DNA of 64,000 bases from Halomonas korlensis (GTDB taxonomy: Bacteria; Pseudomonadota; Gammaproteobacteria; Pseudomonadales; Halomonadaceae): the NCBI RefSeq assembly GCF_900116705.1, contig NZ_FPBP01000007.1, positions 145,881 to 209,880 of the forward strand, written 5' to 3'. Below the pieces are notes generated by a model that did no database searches, was not told the origin of the DNA, and saw nothing but the letters and a program-made list of their open reading frames with translations. The translations under genes were made by a program, and so were the position numbers. Each line of letters opens with the position of its first letter. Position 1 is the first letter of the stretch. Of the stretch, positions 18,573 through 28,580 are shown one piece after another.

Positions 18573-20337
18573 ATGGACTCCCTTCCGGTACGCCCCGCTT
18601 CCGGCCGTGGTCCCCTGGCCGTGGTCCGCTTCCTGGGCCTGGTGCTGCTGGGGGCCCTCGTCGGCGCCGTCGCCGCCCTCCTCGCCGTGGGCTTCGTCAG
18701 CGCGGTGAGTGCCCTCAATGATCTGCTGCTGATCTCGCCGCGCAGCCACATGATGTTCGACCACCCCGGCCTGTTGCTGGTCGCCACCGTCGCGGTGCCG
18801 GCGCTGGGCGGTCTGGTGGTCGGCCTGCTGCACCTGGCCATCCCCGAGCAGCGCCCCCATGCCCCGGCCGATGTGATCGCCGCGGTGCAGACCCGCCGGG
18901 GGCGGCTGCCGCCCCGGGCCGGGGGGGCTCTCGGCGCTGAGCGCCCTGGTCTCGCTGGGCTCCGGGGCCTCGGTGGGACAGTACGGCCCCCTGGTGCACC
19001 TGGGCGCTACCCTGGGCTCGCTGGGCGCCCAGCTGCTGCGTCTGGGGCGCTCCGATGACAACATCACCATCGCCTGCGGGGTGGCCGCGGCCATCGCCAC
19101 CGCCTTCAACGCCCCCCTGGCGGGCATCGTCTTCGCCCACGAGGTGGTGCTGCGCCACTACGCGCTGCGCGCCTTCGCGCCGGTGGCCGCGGCGGCGCTG
19201 GTCGGCTACGTGATCGCCACCAATGTGCTCGAGCGCGGCGCCCTCTTCCACGTCGTCGACACCGCCGTGCCCCGCCCCTGGGAGTTCGTGGCGTTCCTGG
19301 CCATCGGCGGCCTGGGGGCGCTGGTCGCCGGCGCCTACATGCACGCCATCCTCGGGGTCACGCGCCTGGCCGGCACCCTGACGCTCGCGCCGTCGCTACG
19401 TCCGGCCCTGGCCGGTGCGCTGCTGGGCCTCACCGCCCTTTGGGTGCCCGACATCCTCGGCATGGGCCAGGAGACCCTGCGCTTCGCCACCATCGCCGGC
19501 GCTTTCGGCAGCGCCGAGCTGCTGCTGGTGCTGGTGCTCAAGATCGCCGCCACGGGACTCTGCCTGGGCATGGGCTTCAGCGGCGGGGTGTTCAGCCCGG
19601 CGCTGGTCATCGGCACCCTGTTCGGCGCCCTGTGCGGGAGCCTGGTCGGCCAGCTCAGCGGCGCGCCCCAGGAGACCTTCGTGTTCTATGCCGTGTGCGG
19701 CATGGTGGCGGTGACCTCCCCGGTGATCGGCGCCCCCCTGACCAGCCTGCTGATCGTCTTCGAACTGACCGGCAGCTATGCGCTGACCACCGCCGCCCTG
19801 GCCAGCGTGACCCTGGCCAGCCCCATCGCCGCCCAGCTCTTCGGCCGCTCGCTGTTCGATATCCAGCTCGAACGCCGCGGCCTGGACCTCTCCGCCGGGC
19901 GCGGACGCGCCGTGCTGCGCACCACCCCGGTGGCCGAGCACCTGACCGACGACTGCGTGACCCTGCACCCGCAGACCCCGGTGGCCGAAGCAGTCACCAC
20001 CCTGTGCCGGGCCCGGCATGGCGAGGGCTACCTGGTCGATGAGCGGGGGCGCTACCGGGGCTGCGTGAGCCTGGCCGACCTGGAAGCCGCGCGGGAGTCG
20101 ACGGCAGGGCCGGCGCGAGTCGACGAGGTGGCGACCCTGGCGCGACCGGTACTGCAGCCGGATACCTCGCTGTGGGACGCCATGGCCGAACTGCAGGACG
20201 TCACCGGAGAGGCCCTGCCGGTGGTCGACCCCGCCGCGGATGATGCCTTTCGAGGCGTGGTCTTCGAGTCGAGTATCGCCCGCGCCTACCTGGCGCACAG
20301 CGACGAACTGAGCCGGGAGGAACATGGCACGGGATGA
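18573..20337 (+). pseudogene. ClC-family chloride channel with two CBS domains, interrupted by a frameshift in a G7 run
   Basis: The first part (from 18573 to the G run) and the second part (frame open to 20337) are two pieces of one ClC protein. The run of seven G at 18921-18927 shifts the frame. With six G the translation reads on through LSALSALVSLGSGASVGQYGPL, restoring the selectivity-filter region. Downstream motifs are intact: GFSGGVFSPALVIG (the GxFxP filter) and two CBS domains from about 19930 to the end. Restored length would be about 587 residues. It could be a true mutation, a phase-variable site or a homopolymer base-call error. The start ATG at 18573 lacks a clear ribosome site. 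Confidence 0.85.
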
Positions 20338-21445
20338 ATGCAACCAGCGGCTGGCGAGCGCACCGAGGTTGGCGCTATTGGGGCTGGCACTGTTCGCGGC
20401 CGTGCCCGGCCGGGCGGACGACGACACCCTCACCGTGCTGAGCTGGGGCGGAGCCTACGAGCGCGCCCAGCAGGCTGCCCTCTTTTCCCCCTATACCGCC
20501 GCCACCGGCACGCCCATCGAGGTGGCGCAGTACGACGGGGGGCTCGAGGGGCTGCGTCGTGCCGTGGCCGAGGATGAGGTGTCCTGGGACCTGATTGACA
20601 TGACCCGCAGCGAGGCCATGGCCGCCTGCGCGGAGGGGCTGCTCGAGCCGCTCTCGCCCGCGCTGCTGGCGCCCGCCCCGGACGGCACGCCGCCGGAAGA
20701 GGACTTCCTGCCGGACAGCTTCGGGCGTTGCGCCATTACCCACAGCATCTTCGCCACCGTGGTCGCCTACCGCCGCGACGCCTTCCCTGGCACGCGCCCC
20801 GACAGCATCGAGGATCTCTTCGACCAGCAGCGCTTCCCTGGGCCCCGGGCGCTGCAGCGCACCCCGGCGGTCAACCTGGAATGGGCGCTGCTCTCCTATC
20901 GCGTGCCCCACGAGGAGCTCTATGGACTGCTGAGCACCCGGCGCGGCCTGGACCTGGCGCTGGCGCGCCTCGACAAACTGGAGGAGATCCACTGGTGGGA
21001 AGCCGGCGACACCCCGCCGCAACTGCTGGCCGAGGGCGAGGTGGCGATGGCCTCGGGTTACAACGGCCGCTTCTTCGATGCCATGGTCAACCGTGGGGCG
21101 CCCATCGAGATCCTCTGGGACGGTCAGGTCCAGGAGCACGAGACCTGGGCGATCCCCCGCGGTGCGCCGCACCCCGAGGCGGCCCGCGACTTTCTGCGCT
21201 TCGCCACCACCACCGAGCGCCTCGCCGACCTGTCACGGCACATCCCCTACGGCCCGGCGCGTCGCTCGGCGGCGGTACGCGTCACGACCCACCCCGACAG
21301 CGGCGTGGACATGCGCCTGCACATCCCTACTCATCCGCTGAATGCCGAACGCGCTCTGGCCAAGGACGAAGTCTGGTATGCGCGCACCCTGGGTCGCATG
21401 CGTGATTACTTCGAGGCCTGGCTGGCGACGCGGGAGGCGCAATGA
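20324..21445 (+). CDS. ABC transporter substrate-binding protein, PotD-like (orphan)
   Basis: A 373-residue periplasmic binding protein with a signal peptide ending near GRA (about residue 31), then the start typical of polyamine-binding proteins (LTVLSWGGAYERAQQ). Other family segments are EVSWDLIDM, LLAEGEVAMASGYNGR and IPRGAPHPEAARDFLRF. It should bind a polyamine or similar cation in the periplasm. No permease or ATPase gene is adjacent, so its partners lie elsewhere or it acts alone. The gene overlaps the end of the ClC gene by 14 bases. Confidence 0.85.
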   Translation: MARDECNQRLASAPRLALLGLALFAAVPGRADDDTLTVLSWGGAYERAQQAALFSPYTAATGTPIEVAQYDGGLEGLRRAVAEDEVSWDLIDMTRSEAMAACAEGLLEPLSPALLAPAPDGTPPEEDFLPDSFGRCAITHSIFATVVAYRRDAFPGTRPDSIEDLFDQQRFPGPRALQRTPAVNLEWALLSYRVPHEELYGLLSTRRGLDLALARLDKLEEIHWWEAGDTPPQLLAEGEVAMASGYNGRFFDAMVNRGAPIEILWDGQVQEHETWAIPRGAPHPEAARDFLRFATTTERLADLSRHIPYGPARRSAAVRVTTHPDSGVDMRLHIPTHPLNAERALAKDEVWYARTLGRMRDYFEAWLATREAQ

Positions 21446-21464
21446 CGCTGCCCCGCCCTGTAAG

Positions 21465-22664
21465 CTAGGCCCGCGAGGCCCGCAGCAGCAGGTTGCGCGG
21501 GGTCAGCTCGCGTGGACAGAAGGTCCCGAGTTCGACCGTGAAGCCCGCCTCCTCGAGTCGGAGCGCCCTGTCCAGCACCAACCAGATTTCCAGCGGGCGG
21601 CGAAACAGCTGGCGCACCAGTTCCAGGCGCGCCACTTGTGCCTGGCGCCGTCGCCCAGCCTGCTCATATACGCGCCAATCGACGCTCGTCGGCAACACGA
21701 GGCCCTTCTGGCAGGCGGCCCAGTGACAGAAGCCCGCGAACGTCTCGGGCAACTGTCCGTAGGCGAGACTTGGCACCGGCAGATAGGTATCGATGTCTCG
21801 CACGTCACGCTGCAGCGCATCGAAGCCCAGCCGCCAGGCGTTGGCTGCCTCACGGTGCTGGCGAACGTGGCGTGGCGCGGTAACGGTCTCCTGGACGGCC
21901 ATGGCCAGATCCTCGCGCTCGAGTACCAATCCATGCGTCTCGGCGAGTTGCCTCCCCCGTCGTGAAAGCGGTCGATAGCGCTCGGCCACGGTGCGGTGGT
22001 AACAACATGGCGCCAACGTGAGGGCACTGCCGTGCTCGGCGGATAGCTCGATCAGGCGTCGATGCAAGTCGCCACAGGCATGAAGTGCGGCGACGTGAGT
22101 GGTCGACGACAACCACTCACCTGCCCCGGCGGCCATCACGTCCTGATGCACCAGGCGCACCGCCGCCCCTTGCCGCTCGGCTAGCCGGGTCCCTGCGTCG
22201 CACAGCCCGGCCTGCCATTCCAGGGCCGTGACGTTCATCTCGTGCCGGCGCGCCAAGGTTCTCGCCAGGTGTCCCTTGCCGGCGCACCACTCCACCAGGT
22301 GTTGCTCCGGGCGCAGCGTCACCCGCGGTACAAAGGCCTCGATCTGCTGCCATTTGCGCCCGCCGATATGCGCAGCCCAACTGGCGGGGAGTCCTTGCTT
22401 GTCACCGGGCATTTCGTCCAGCGCCACCAGCTCGGCAAGGAGCATCACCGGCAACCAGTCGGAAAGCGGCGAATCGATGAAAGGCGCAGCCTGCAGCCGC
22501 TCGCACTCGGCATCCTCCAACGCCAGCAGCCGGCGCTCCAGCGAATGAAAGGGCGCCGGCCAGGGCAGCCCGCGATGCATGAATGGTAGTGGCCGCCAAA
22601 GCGCCTGCCACTCGGCCAGCAACGCCGTCAGGCGGGCAAAGCGTGTCGGTGTGTCGAGAATCAC
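21465..22664 (-). CDS. SAM-dependent methyltransferase, Methyltransf_32 (GSTCD-like) family
   Basis: A 399-residue protein with a class I methyltransferase core: motif I HLVEWCAGKGHLARTLA near residue 123, motif II ALEWQAGLCDAG, and the family signature AALHACGDLHRRLIE followed by LAPCCYHR. These Cys/His-rich signatures mark the Methyltransf_32 family found in GSTCD-like proteins. The methyl acceptor is unknown; RNA is a possibility in related proteins. Its start overlaps the stop of the upstream GFA gene by four bases, so they form a two-gene unit on the minus strand. It converges with the PotD-like gene. Confidence 0.75.
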   Translation of the reverse strand: MILDTPTRFARLTALLAEWQALWRPLPFMHRGLPWPAPFHSLERRLLALEDAECERLQAAPFIDSPLSDWLPVMLLAELVALDEMPGDKQGLPASWAAHIGGRKWQQIEAFVPRVTLRPEQHLVEWCAGKGHLARTLARRHEMNVTALEWQAGLCDAGTRLAERQGAAVRLVHQDVMAAGAGEWLSSTTHVAALHACGDLHRRLIELSAEHGSALTLAPCCYHRTVAERYRPLSRRGRQLAETHGLVLEREDLAMAVQETVTAPRHVRQHREAANAWRLGFDALQRDVRDIDTYLPVPSLAYGQLPETFAGFCHWAACQKGLVLPTSVDWRVYEQAGRRRQAQVARLELVRQLFRRPLEIWLVLDRALRLEEAGFTVELGTFCPRELTPRNLLLRASRA

Positions 22665-23137
22665 TTAGCGGCCGTCAAGCCGAGCCGCTCATGCCACTCT
22701 GCGAGGCTCTCCTCGGGATAGACGGCGAAACATTTATCGTCTTCGCGGGCATCGACATCCACCCAGTTGGCCTTGCTGTCCAGCAGGAGATGGACCCGTT
22801 CCGGCGGGACCGGCAGCGGCGTGTCGATGGCCGAGGCGAAGGGATGCACCAGCGCCGGCCAGCGTGGGTCGTAGACCCAGAGCGCGCTGGCGCAGCGCGA
22901 GCAGAAATGTCGCTCGCCGGGACTTTGCTGCCCGTCGATCACTGCATGATAAATACTCTTGTGTTCGGCGCCCGACACCTCTAGCGTCTCGGCCAGGCCG
23001 CCCAGATTGATCGCGTAGCCGCCACCACCCGCCGTCTTGCGACAGATCGAGCAGTAGCAGCGCTGATAAGGATAAGGGTGTGGCGACTCGACGCTGAAAC
23101 GTACCGCGCCGCAGTGACATGAGCCTTCCAGAAACAT
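22661..23137 (-). CDS. GFA-family (CENP-V/GFA fold) zinc protein
   Basis: A 158-residue protein of the GFA family. The zinc Cys residues are visible: GSCHCGAVRF at the N-terminus, CYCSICRKT near residue 33 and HFCSRCASAL near residue 77. Family members bind zinc and some act with glutathione on formaldehyde adducts, but most are uncharacterised. The ATG has an AGGTG-type site just upstream. It is translationally coupled to the methyltransferase gene that follows. Confidence 0.85.
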   Translation of the reverse strand: MFLEGSCHCGAVRFSVESPHPYPYQRCYCSICRKTAGGGGYAINLGGLAETLEVSGAEHKSIYHAVIDGQQSPGERHFCSRCASALWVYDPRWPALVHPFASAIDTPLPVPPERVHLLLDSKANWVDVDAREDDKCFAVYPEESLAEWHERLGLTAAK

Positions 23138-23225
23138 GGGAACACCTCGCTTGTCAGTGATGTATTGTCCGAGTCATGGCGGCCATCCCCCGTCGGCCCC
23201 AGCTTTTTCATCAGAGGAGGAACCG

Positions 23226-23633
23226 GTGAACACGCCACCGCTTGCCATTGCCAGGACACCGCTGGTGGTCGTCTATGGCACCTTGAAGCGCGGACTGCGC
23301 AACCACCATTGGCTCCAGGGGGCCGAGTTTCTGGGCAGCGACCGCCTCACCACGGCGACCCTCTACGACCTCGGCCCCTACCCGGGCGCCAAGCCCGAGC
23401 CCTCCCGAGGCGTCGAGGTCGAGGTATTCAGGGTCAACGCCAGGCTGCTGACCAATCTCGACCGGCTGGAGGGCTACCAGGTTCGCCAGCCGAAACGCGG
23501 CACCTACGACCGTGCCATCCATGCAACCACTTTCGGCCCCGCCTGGCTTTACCTTTACAACCACGATATTGCGGGTTGCCCGGCCATCCGCGAGGGCGGT
23601 TGGCCAGCCGCTGGCTCCCCTCATGGAAACTGA
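23226..23633 (+). CDS. Gamma-glutamylcyclotransferase-like (AIG2/GGCT) protein
   Basis: A 135-residue protein with the GGCT fold: substrate loop VVVYGTLKRGLRNHHWL, PYPG loop and the LDRLEGY segment with the likely catalytic Glu. Family enzymes cyclise gamma-glutamyl amines or peptides to 5-oxoproline; the exact substrate is unclear. I use a GTG start at 23226 because AGAGGAGG ends five bases before it. The frame stays open to 23136, but nothing upstream looks like a better start. Confidence 0.8.
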   Translation: MNTPPLAIARTPLVVVYGTLKRGLRNHHWLQGAEFLGSDRLTTATLYDLGPYPGAKPEPSRGVEVEVFRVNARLLTNLDRLEGYQVRQPKRGTYDRAIHATTFGPAWLYLYNHDIAGCPAIREGGWPAAGSPHGN

Positions 23634-23711
23634 ACGCCAGGGGCCGCGTCTACCTCGATGACCCACCGCAGGTGTTGGACCTATCCAAGGAAGCGGCAGC
23701 AAGGAGGCGGC

Positions 23712-23993
23712 ATGCACATCGAAATACTCACACTACGAATCTCGCTCCCGGGGTGCGGTTCCCTCAAGGAGAAGCGTCAGCGAATGGGCGGATTGCACGA
23801 ACGCTTCGGACGCAACCCCGCGGTGGCAGTCTGCGAGAGCGCTGATCACGACAGGCTGGACGCCAGTGAATGGACCTTCGTGGTCGCCGCCATGTCATCG
23901 CAGAAGGTCGGCTCCCTCTGTAGCGAGATCGAGGACAAGGTTCAGCGCACCGTGGATGGTCGGGTCATGGAGGCCATACGCGAGGTGGTGTAG
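23712..23993 (+). CDS. DUF503 (YlxP-like) protein
   Basis: A 93-residue protein matching the DUF503 pattern: LRISLPGCGSLKEKRQRMGGLHERFGRNPAVAV is split here by position but contains the SLKEKR motif that defines the family. The ATG at 23712 follows AAGGAGG at 23700-23706. In Firmicutes the homologue lies in the nusA-infB operon; here it is alone. Function is unknown. Confidence 0.78.
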   Translation: MHIEILTLRISLPGCGSLKEKRQRMGGLHERFGRNPAVAVCESADHDRLDASEWTFVVAAMSSQKVGSLCSEIEDKVQRTVDGRVMEAIREVV

Positions 23994-24005
23994 CGCTTCG
24001 CCGGC

Positions 24006-24485
24006 TCAGTCCTCATCGAATTCCGGTGCCTCCTTCAGGGTGTCGATGTCGACATCGGTGTAGACAGTGTATCGATCCTCGCCTTCTTTCCTGGCAAGTT
24101 CGATGCTCTCCCAAGGGATCGCCACCTCCTTCACGCCCATGCCCATGAAGCCACCGGAGCCCGCGCCGACGACCAGCGCCACGACCTGTCCGAACTCGTC
24201 GATGACCAGATCACTGATCGGCCCGACCTCCTGGTCCTCATCGTCGCGTTGCTTCATCACGCTGTTACCGATGAGATCGTCGGCATAGAAGGCATTGTCA
24301 GGTTTTGCGGTGAGGTAGGCATCCGTCTCGATTGGTGCGTCCTGTTGCAGGGCCGACTCCTTTCCAGCATTCGTGTGCTGATTGTCGTGATTCTGGTTCG
24401 GGTCCTGGGCGGCACTCGGGGCAGCACCCCATAGCGACGTGGAAAGCACAAGTGTCGAGATGAACAGCGAGGCGAGCGTTGGCAT
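24006..24485 (-). CDS. Exported PRC-barrel domain protein
   Basis: A 159-residue protein with a signal peptide (ending about SAAQ at residue 27), a low-complexity Asn/Gln/His linker, then a PRC-barrel domain (DDLIGNSVMKQRD, GPISDLVIDEFGQVVALVV, VAIPWESIEL). Such proteins are often envelope or photosynthesis-associated beta-barrels whose job in heterotrophs is unknown. I take the ATG at 24485, which has GGAA seven bases before; an ATG at 24497 is also in frame. The divergent antiporter gene begins 200 bases away. Confidence 0.75.
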   Translation of the reverse strand: MPTLASLFISTLVLSTSLWGAAPSAAQDPNQNHDNQHTNAGKESALQQDAPIETDAYLTAKPDNAFYADDLIGNSVMKQRDDEDQEVGPISDLVIDEFGQVVALVVGAGSGGFMGMGVKEVAIPWESIELARKEGEDRYTVYTDVDIDTLKEAPEFDED

Positions 24486-24685
24486 GGCGCGTTCCATAAA
24501 AGTGGCAAATGAGAATGATAGGGAAGGTCGAATGGCGGGCCTGGTGCGGGTACGCAATGATGCTATATTCAGCCGTAACCTAATGCATCACGGCGCATTT
24601 TTCACTTCGCCTCTCGGCTTGCAACAATGCATACGTCAAGCGGATCCCCCCCTGAAAACCGCATCCCTACCTGAGGCAACCCGAT

Positions 24686-26056
24686 ATGCCGTTCGTTTAC
24701 TGGTTGCTGCTTATCGGCGCCTTACTGATCTGGGTATCCCTCTCCAAGGCATCACTGACGCGGCTTCTGCTGAGTACCTCGATGCTTTACCTGGCGGTAG
24801 GATACGGGCTGGGTCCTGCCGGATGGGCCATCCTATCGCCCGACCCGCTGGTCTATACCGTCACGCTGGAAAGAGTCGCCGAAGTGGCGGTGCTGATTTC
24901 GCTGTTCTCCATCGGCCTGAAGCTCAGTATCCCCTTGAAGGACAAGCGCTGGCGACTGCCGATCTGTCTCGCCCTCGTCTCGATGACGATCACCGTGCTG
25001 CTGACCGCCGCCATTGGCATTGCCGTGCTGGGCCTTTCGCTCGGCGCGGCGGTGCTGCTCGGGGCGATTCTGGCGCCTACCGACCCGGTGCTGGCCTCGC
25101 GCGTTCAGGTACAGGGCACCGATGATCGTGATCGCCTGCGTTTCAGCCTGACCGGTGAGGGCGGGCTGAACGATGGTGCCGCCTTCCCCTTCGCGATGCT
25201 CGGGCTGGGTCTGCTGGGCCTTCACGATCTGGGAATTTTCGGTTGGCGTTGGCTGGTAGTCGACGTGCTTTGGGCCCTCATCGGGGGTCTGGTGATCGGC
25301 GCCATTACCGGGACCGCCATCGGCAGGCTGGTGACCTTCCTGCGCCACCGCTACAGGGCTGAGGTCGGGCTGGACGAATTCCTCGCACTCGGGCTCATTG
25401 CGCTTGCCTACGGTTTTGCCGTCTTGAGTCATACCAACGGCTTTCTCTCCGTATTCGCCGCCGCCCTGGCGCTCCAGCGAATGGAGCGCCGAGACGCTGG
25501 CGTGACGCCACCGCCGGACGGACAGGCCGGCTTCACTACTGGACTATCCACCGAACGCACCACCGAACTCACTACCGAACACCCCGCCGGTCTGACTGCT
25601 GCCCTGGCCGCCGACCTGGCCGCCGGTCCATCCCATCGCTGGGTGCATGAAGGTAGTGGCGCGGGATTTATCGAACAGATGGAGCGCATTGCCGAAATGG
25701 TGGTCGTCCTGCTGGTTGGCGCCATGCTCTGGTATAGCCATCTGCACGCCAAGGCCATCTGGCTGGTGCTGCTGTTGTTACTGGTGGCACGCCCCCTCTC
25801 GGTCTGGTTCGGGATCCTTGGCGCGAGGGTATCGAATGACCAACGTCTGCTGATTTCCTGGTTCGGGATTCGCGGCATCGGCTCGATTTATTACTTGATG
25901 TATGCCATCAATCAAGGCGTGCCGGATTCGATGGCAGAAGAGCTCATTTCCCTGACGCTGACCGTGGTAACCGTGTCGATCGTGGTGCATGGCATTTCCG
26001 TCACGCCATTGATGAAGCTCTATGCGCGTCGCAAGGCTCGACAACATGGTTTCTAG
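24686..26056 (+). CDS. Cation:proton antiporter, CPA1/NhaP type
   Basis: A 456-residue membrane protein with about 12 helices. APTDPVLASRV and GEGGLNDGAAFPFAM are the ion-binding regions; the Asn-Asp pair in LNDG is the CPA1 (electroneutral Na+ or K+/H+) signature. It should exchange cations for protons at the inner membrane, fitting a halophile. A soluble insert at about residues 275-320 is rich in Thr, Glu and Ala with repeated TTE/TE units, unlike the rest of the protein. No long C-terminal regulatory domain is present. Confidence 0.87.
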   Translation: MPFVYWLLLIGALLIWVSLSKASLTRLLLSTSMLYLAVGYGLGPAGWAILSPDPLVYTVTLERVAEVAVLISLFSIGLKLSIPLKDKRWRLPICLALVSMTITVLLTAAIGIAVLGLSLGAAVLLGAILAPTDPVLASRVQVQGTDDRDRLRFSLTGEGGLNDGAAFPFAMLGLGLLGLHDLGIFGWRWLVVDVLWALIGGLVIGAITGTAIGRLVTFLRHRYRAEVGLDEFLALGLIALAYGFAVLSHTNGFLSVFAAALALQRMERRDAGVTPPPDGQAGFTTGLSTERTTELTTEHPAGLTAALAADLAAGPSHRWVHEGSGAGFIEQMERIAEMVVVLLVGAMLWYSHLHAKAIWLVLLLLLVARPLSVWFGILGARVSNDQRLLISWFGIRGIGSIYYLMYAINQGVPDSMAEELISLTLTVVTVSIVVHGISVTPLMKLYARRKARQHGF

Positions 26057-26263
26057 GCGTGCCCTCTCGCCTTCGCTGCGGCTGACAAGCGGTGACGGCG
26101 GAGCGTTTCAGGCCCGCTCTCCCACGGCTCGTTGCCCGACTCGCTATTCGACAATCAACCCCATAGCGGCGATCCATCGTCGCGTCGGGACCCAGCCGGG
26201 CCCACGCATGCTATCCTTGCTTCCCTTCAAGGCAGTATTTTACCCACCCTTCGGGAGAGCGAT

Positions 26264-26542
26264 ATGGCTCAGGCAAGTGCACGTCACATTCTGGTGGACA
26301 GCGAAGCGAAGTGTCAGCAACTCAAGACCGAGATCGAGGGTGGTCGCGACTTCGCCGAGGTCGCACGCGAGAATTCCTCCTGCCCCTCCGGCAAGCAGGG
26401 TGGCAATCTGGGTAGCTTCGGTCCGGGCCAGATGGTCCGCGAATTCGATGAAGTGGTGTTTTCGGGCGAACTGAACAAGGTTCATGGCCCGGTGAAGACC
26501 CAGTTCGGCTATCACCTGCTGGAAGTCACCGACCGCAAGTAA
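26264..26542 (+). CDS. ppiC: Peptidyl-prolyl cis-trans isomerase, parvulin type
   Basis: A 92-residue single-domain parvulin with the family segments ARHILVDSEAKCQQL, FAEVARENSSCPSG, GGNLGSFGPGQMVREFD and VKTQFGYHLLEV. There is no signal peptide, so it acts in the cytoplasm, like E. coli PpiC. Start at 26264 follows a GGGAGAG ribosome site; an upstream in-frame ATG at 26132 lacks support. Confidence 0.92.
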   Translation: MAQASARHILVDSEAKCQQLKTEIEGGRDFAEVARENSSCPSGKQGGNLGSFGPGQMVREFDEVVFSGELNKVHGPVKTQFGYHLLEVTDRK

Positions 26543-26564
26543 GCTTTCACCTGCGCCGACAGGC

Positions 26565-26595
26565 AACGCCGTGACCGGGCAGCCGGCGCGGCGTT
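26565..26595 (+). terminator. Likely intrinsic terminator after ppiC
   Basis: AACGCCGTG pairs with CGCGGCGTT over nine pairs (one G-T) around an inner CCGG/CCGG stem. It starts 22 bases after the ppiC stop. The T run after it is poor, so strength is uncertain. Confidence 0.4.
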
Positions 26596-26674
26596 GGTCG
26601 TTGTCCGACTGTGTCTCGAAGACCGCTCCGCGTTAACATGATGGGTGGTTTTCCCACTTCCCGAGGATGTCCCG

Positions 26675-26873
26675 ATGAATGACGATACCTTCAACCACAG
26701 CATCCGCAAGCTACTCAAGAACGTTGGTGTGAATTCTCAGCAAGCCATCGAGCAGGCCGTGAAAGACGCCCTGGCCGACGGTCGCCTTAAAGGCGACGAA
26801 TCGCTGCCGGCCACGGTCAGGGTGCACGTCGCCGGCCTGGAACTCGATCTTGAATTCGAGGGAGACATCACCC

Positions 26874-26881
<8 letters not shown>
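26675..26881 (+). CDS. Small conserved protein, DUF6494-like
   Basis: A 68-residue acidic protein (begins [19 protein letters not shown], ends with a [11 protein letters not shown] strand) resembling the DUF6494 family. It sits immediately before, and overlaps, the ABC ATPase gene by eight bases, so it is likely translated with the exporter. Function is unknown. GAGG lies nine bases before the ATG. Confidence 0.62.
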
Positions 26882-27808
<927 letters not shown>

Positions 27809-27812
<4 letters not shown>

Positions 27813-28570
27813 ACCTGCAATCCGTCAAGACCCTCTATCTCGCTGAAATGGCCCGCAGCCTGCGCACCCTGTTACAAAGTGTCATCTCGCCGGTGATCTC
27901 CACGTCGCTCTACTTCGTGGTATTCGGCGCCGCGATCGGCACGCGCATCAGCGAGGTCGATGGCGTGAGTTACGGGGCCTTCATCGTGCCGGGCCTGATC
28001 ATGCTGATGCTGCTGACACAGAGCGTGTCCAACGCCTCCTTTGGCATCTTCTTCCCGCGTTTCTCGGGCTCGGTCTACGAGATACTCTCGGCGCCCATGT
28101 CCTACGTGGAAGTCGTTATCGGCTACGTGGGCGCTGCCGCCAGCAAGTCAATGTTGCTCGGCCTCATCGTACTGCTCACGGCGAGACTCTTCGTCCCCTA
28201 CTCCATCGAACATCCCTTGATGATGCTGGTTTTCCTGGTGCTGACGGCAGTCACGTTCAGCCTGCTCGGCTTCATCATCGGCATCTGGGCCGACGGGTTC
28301 GAGAAGCTGCAGTTGGTGCCGTTGCTGGTGATCACCCCGTTGACTTTCCTGGGCGGCACCTTTTATTCCATCGACATGCTGCCACCCTTCTGGCAGACGG
28401 TGACGTTGGCCAACCCGGTGGTCTACCTGGTCAGCGGCTTTCGCTGGAGTTTCTACGGCATCAGTGATGTCAGCCCGCTGGTCAGCCTGCTGATGATCCT
28501 GCTGTTTCTGAGCGTGGCACTGGCGGTGTTGAGCTGGATCTTCAAGAGTGGTTACCGTCTGAAGCCTTGA
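27809..28570 (+). CDS. ABC-2 type exporter permease (YadH-like)
   Basis: A 253-residue ABC-2 membrane protein with six helices. Characteristic segments are [37 protein letters not shown] and [19 protein letters not shown]. It forms the membrane half of the exporter with the preceding ATPase; ATG overlaps its TGA. YadGH-like systems have no firmly known substrate. Confidence 0.9.
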
Positions 28571-28580
28571 AGGAGCCTCC

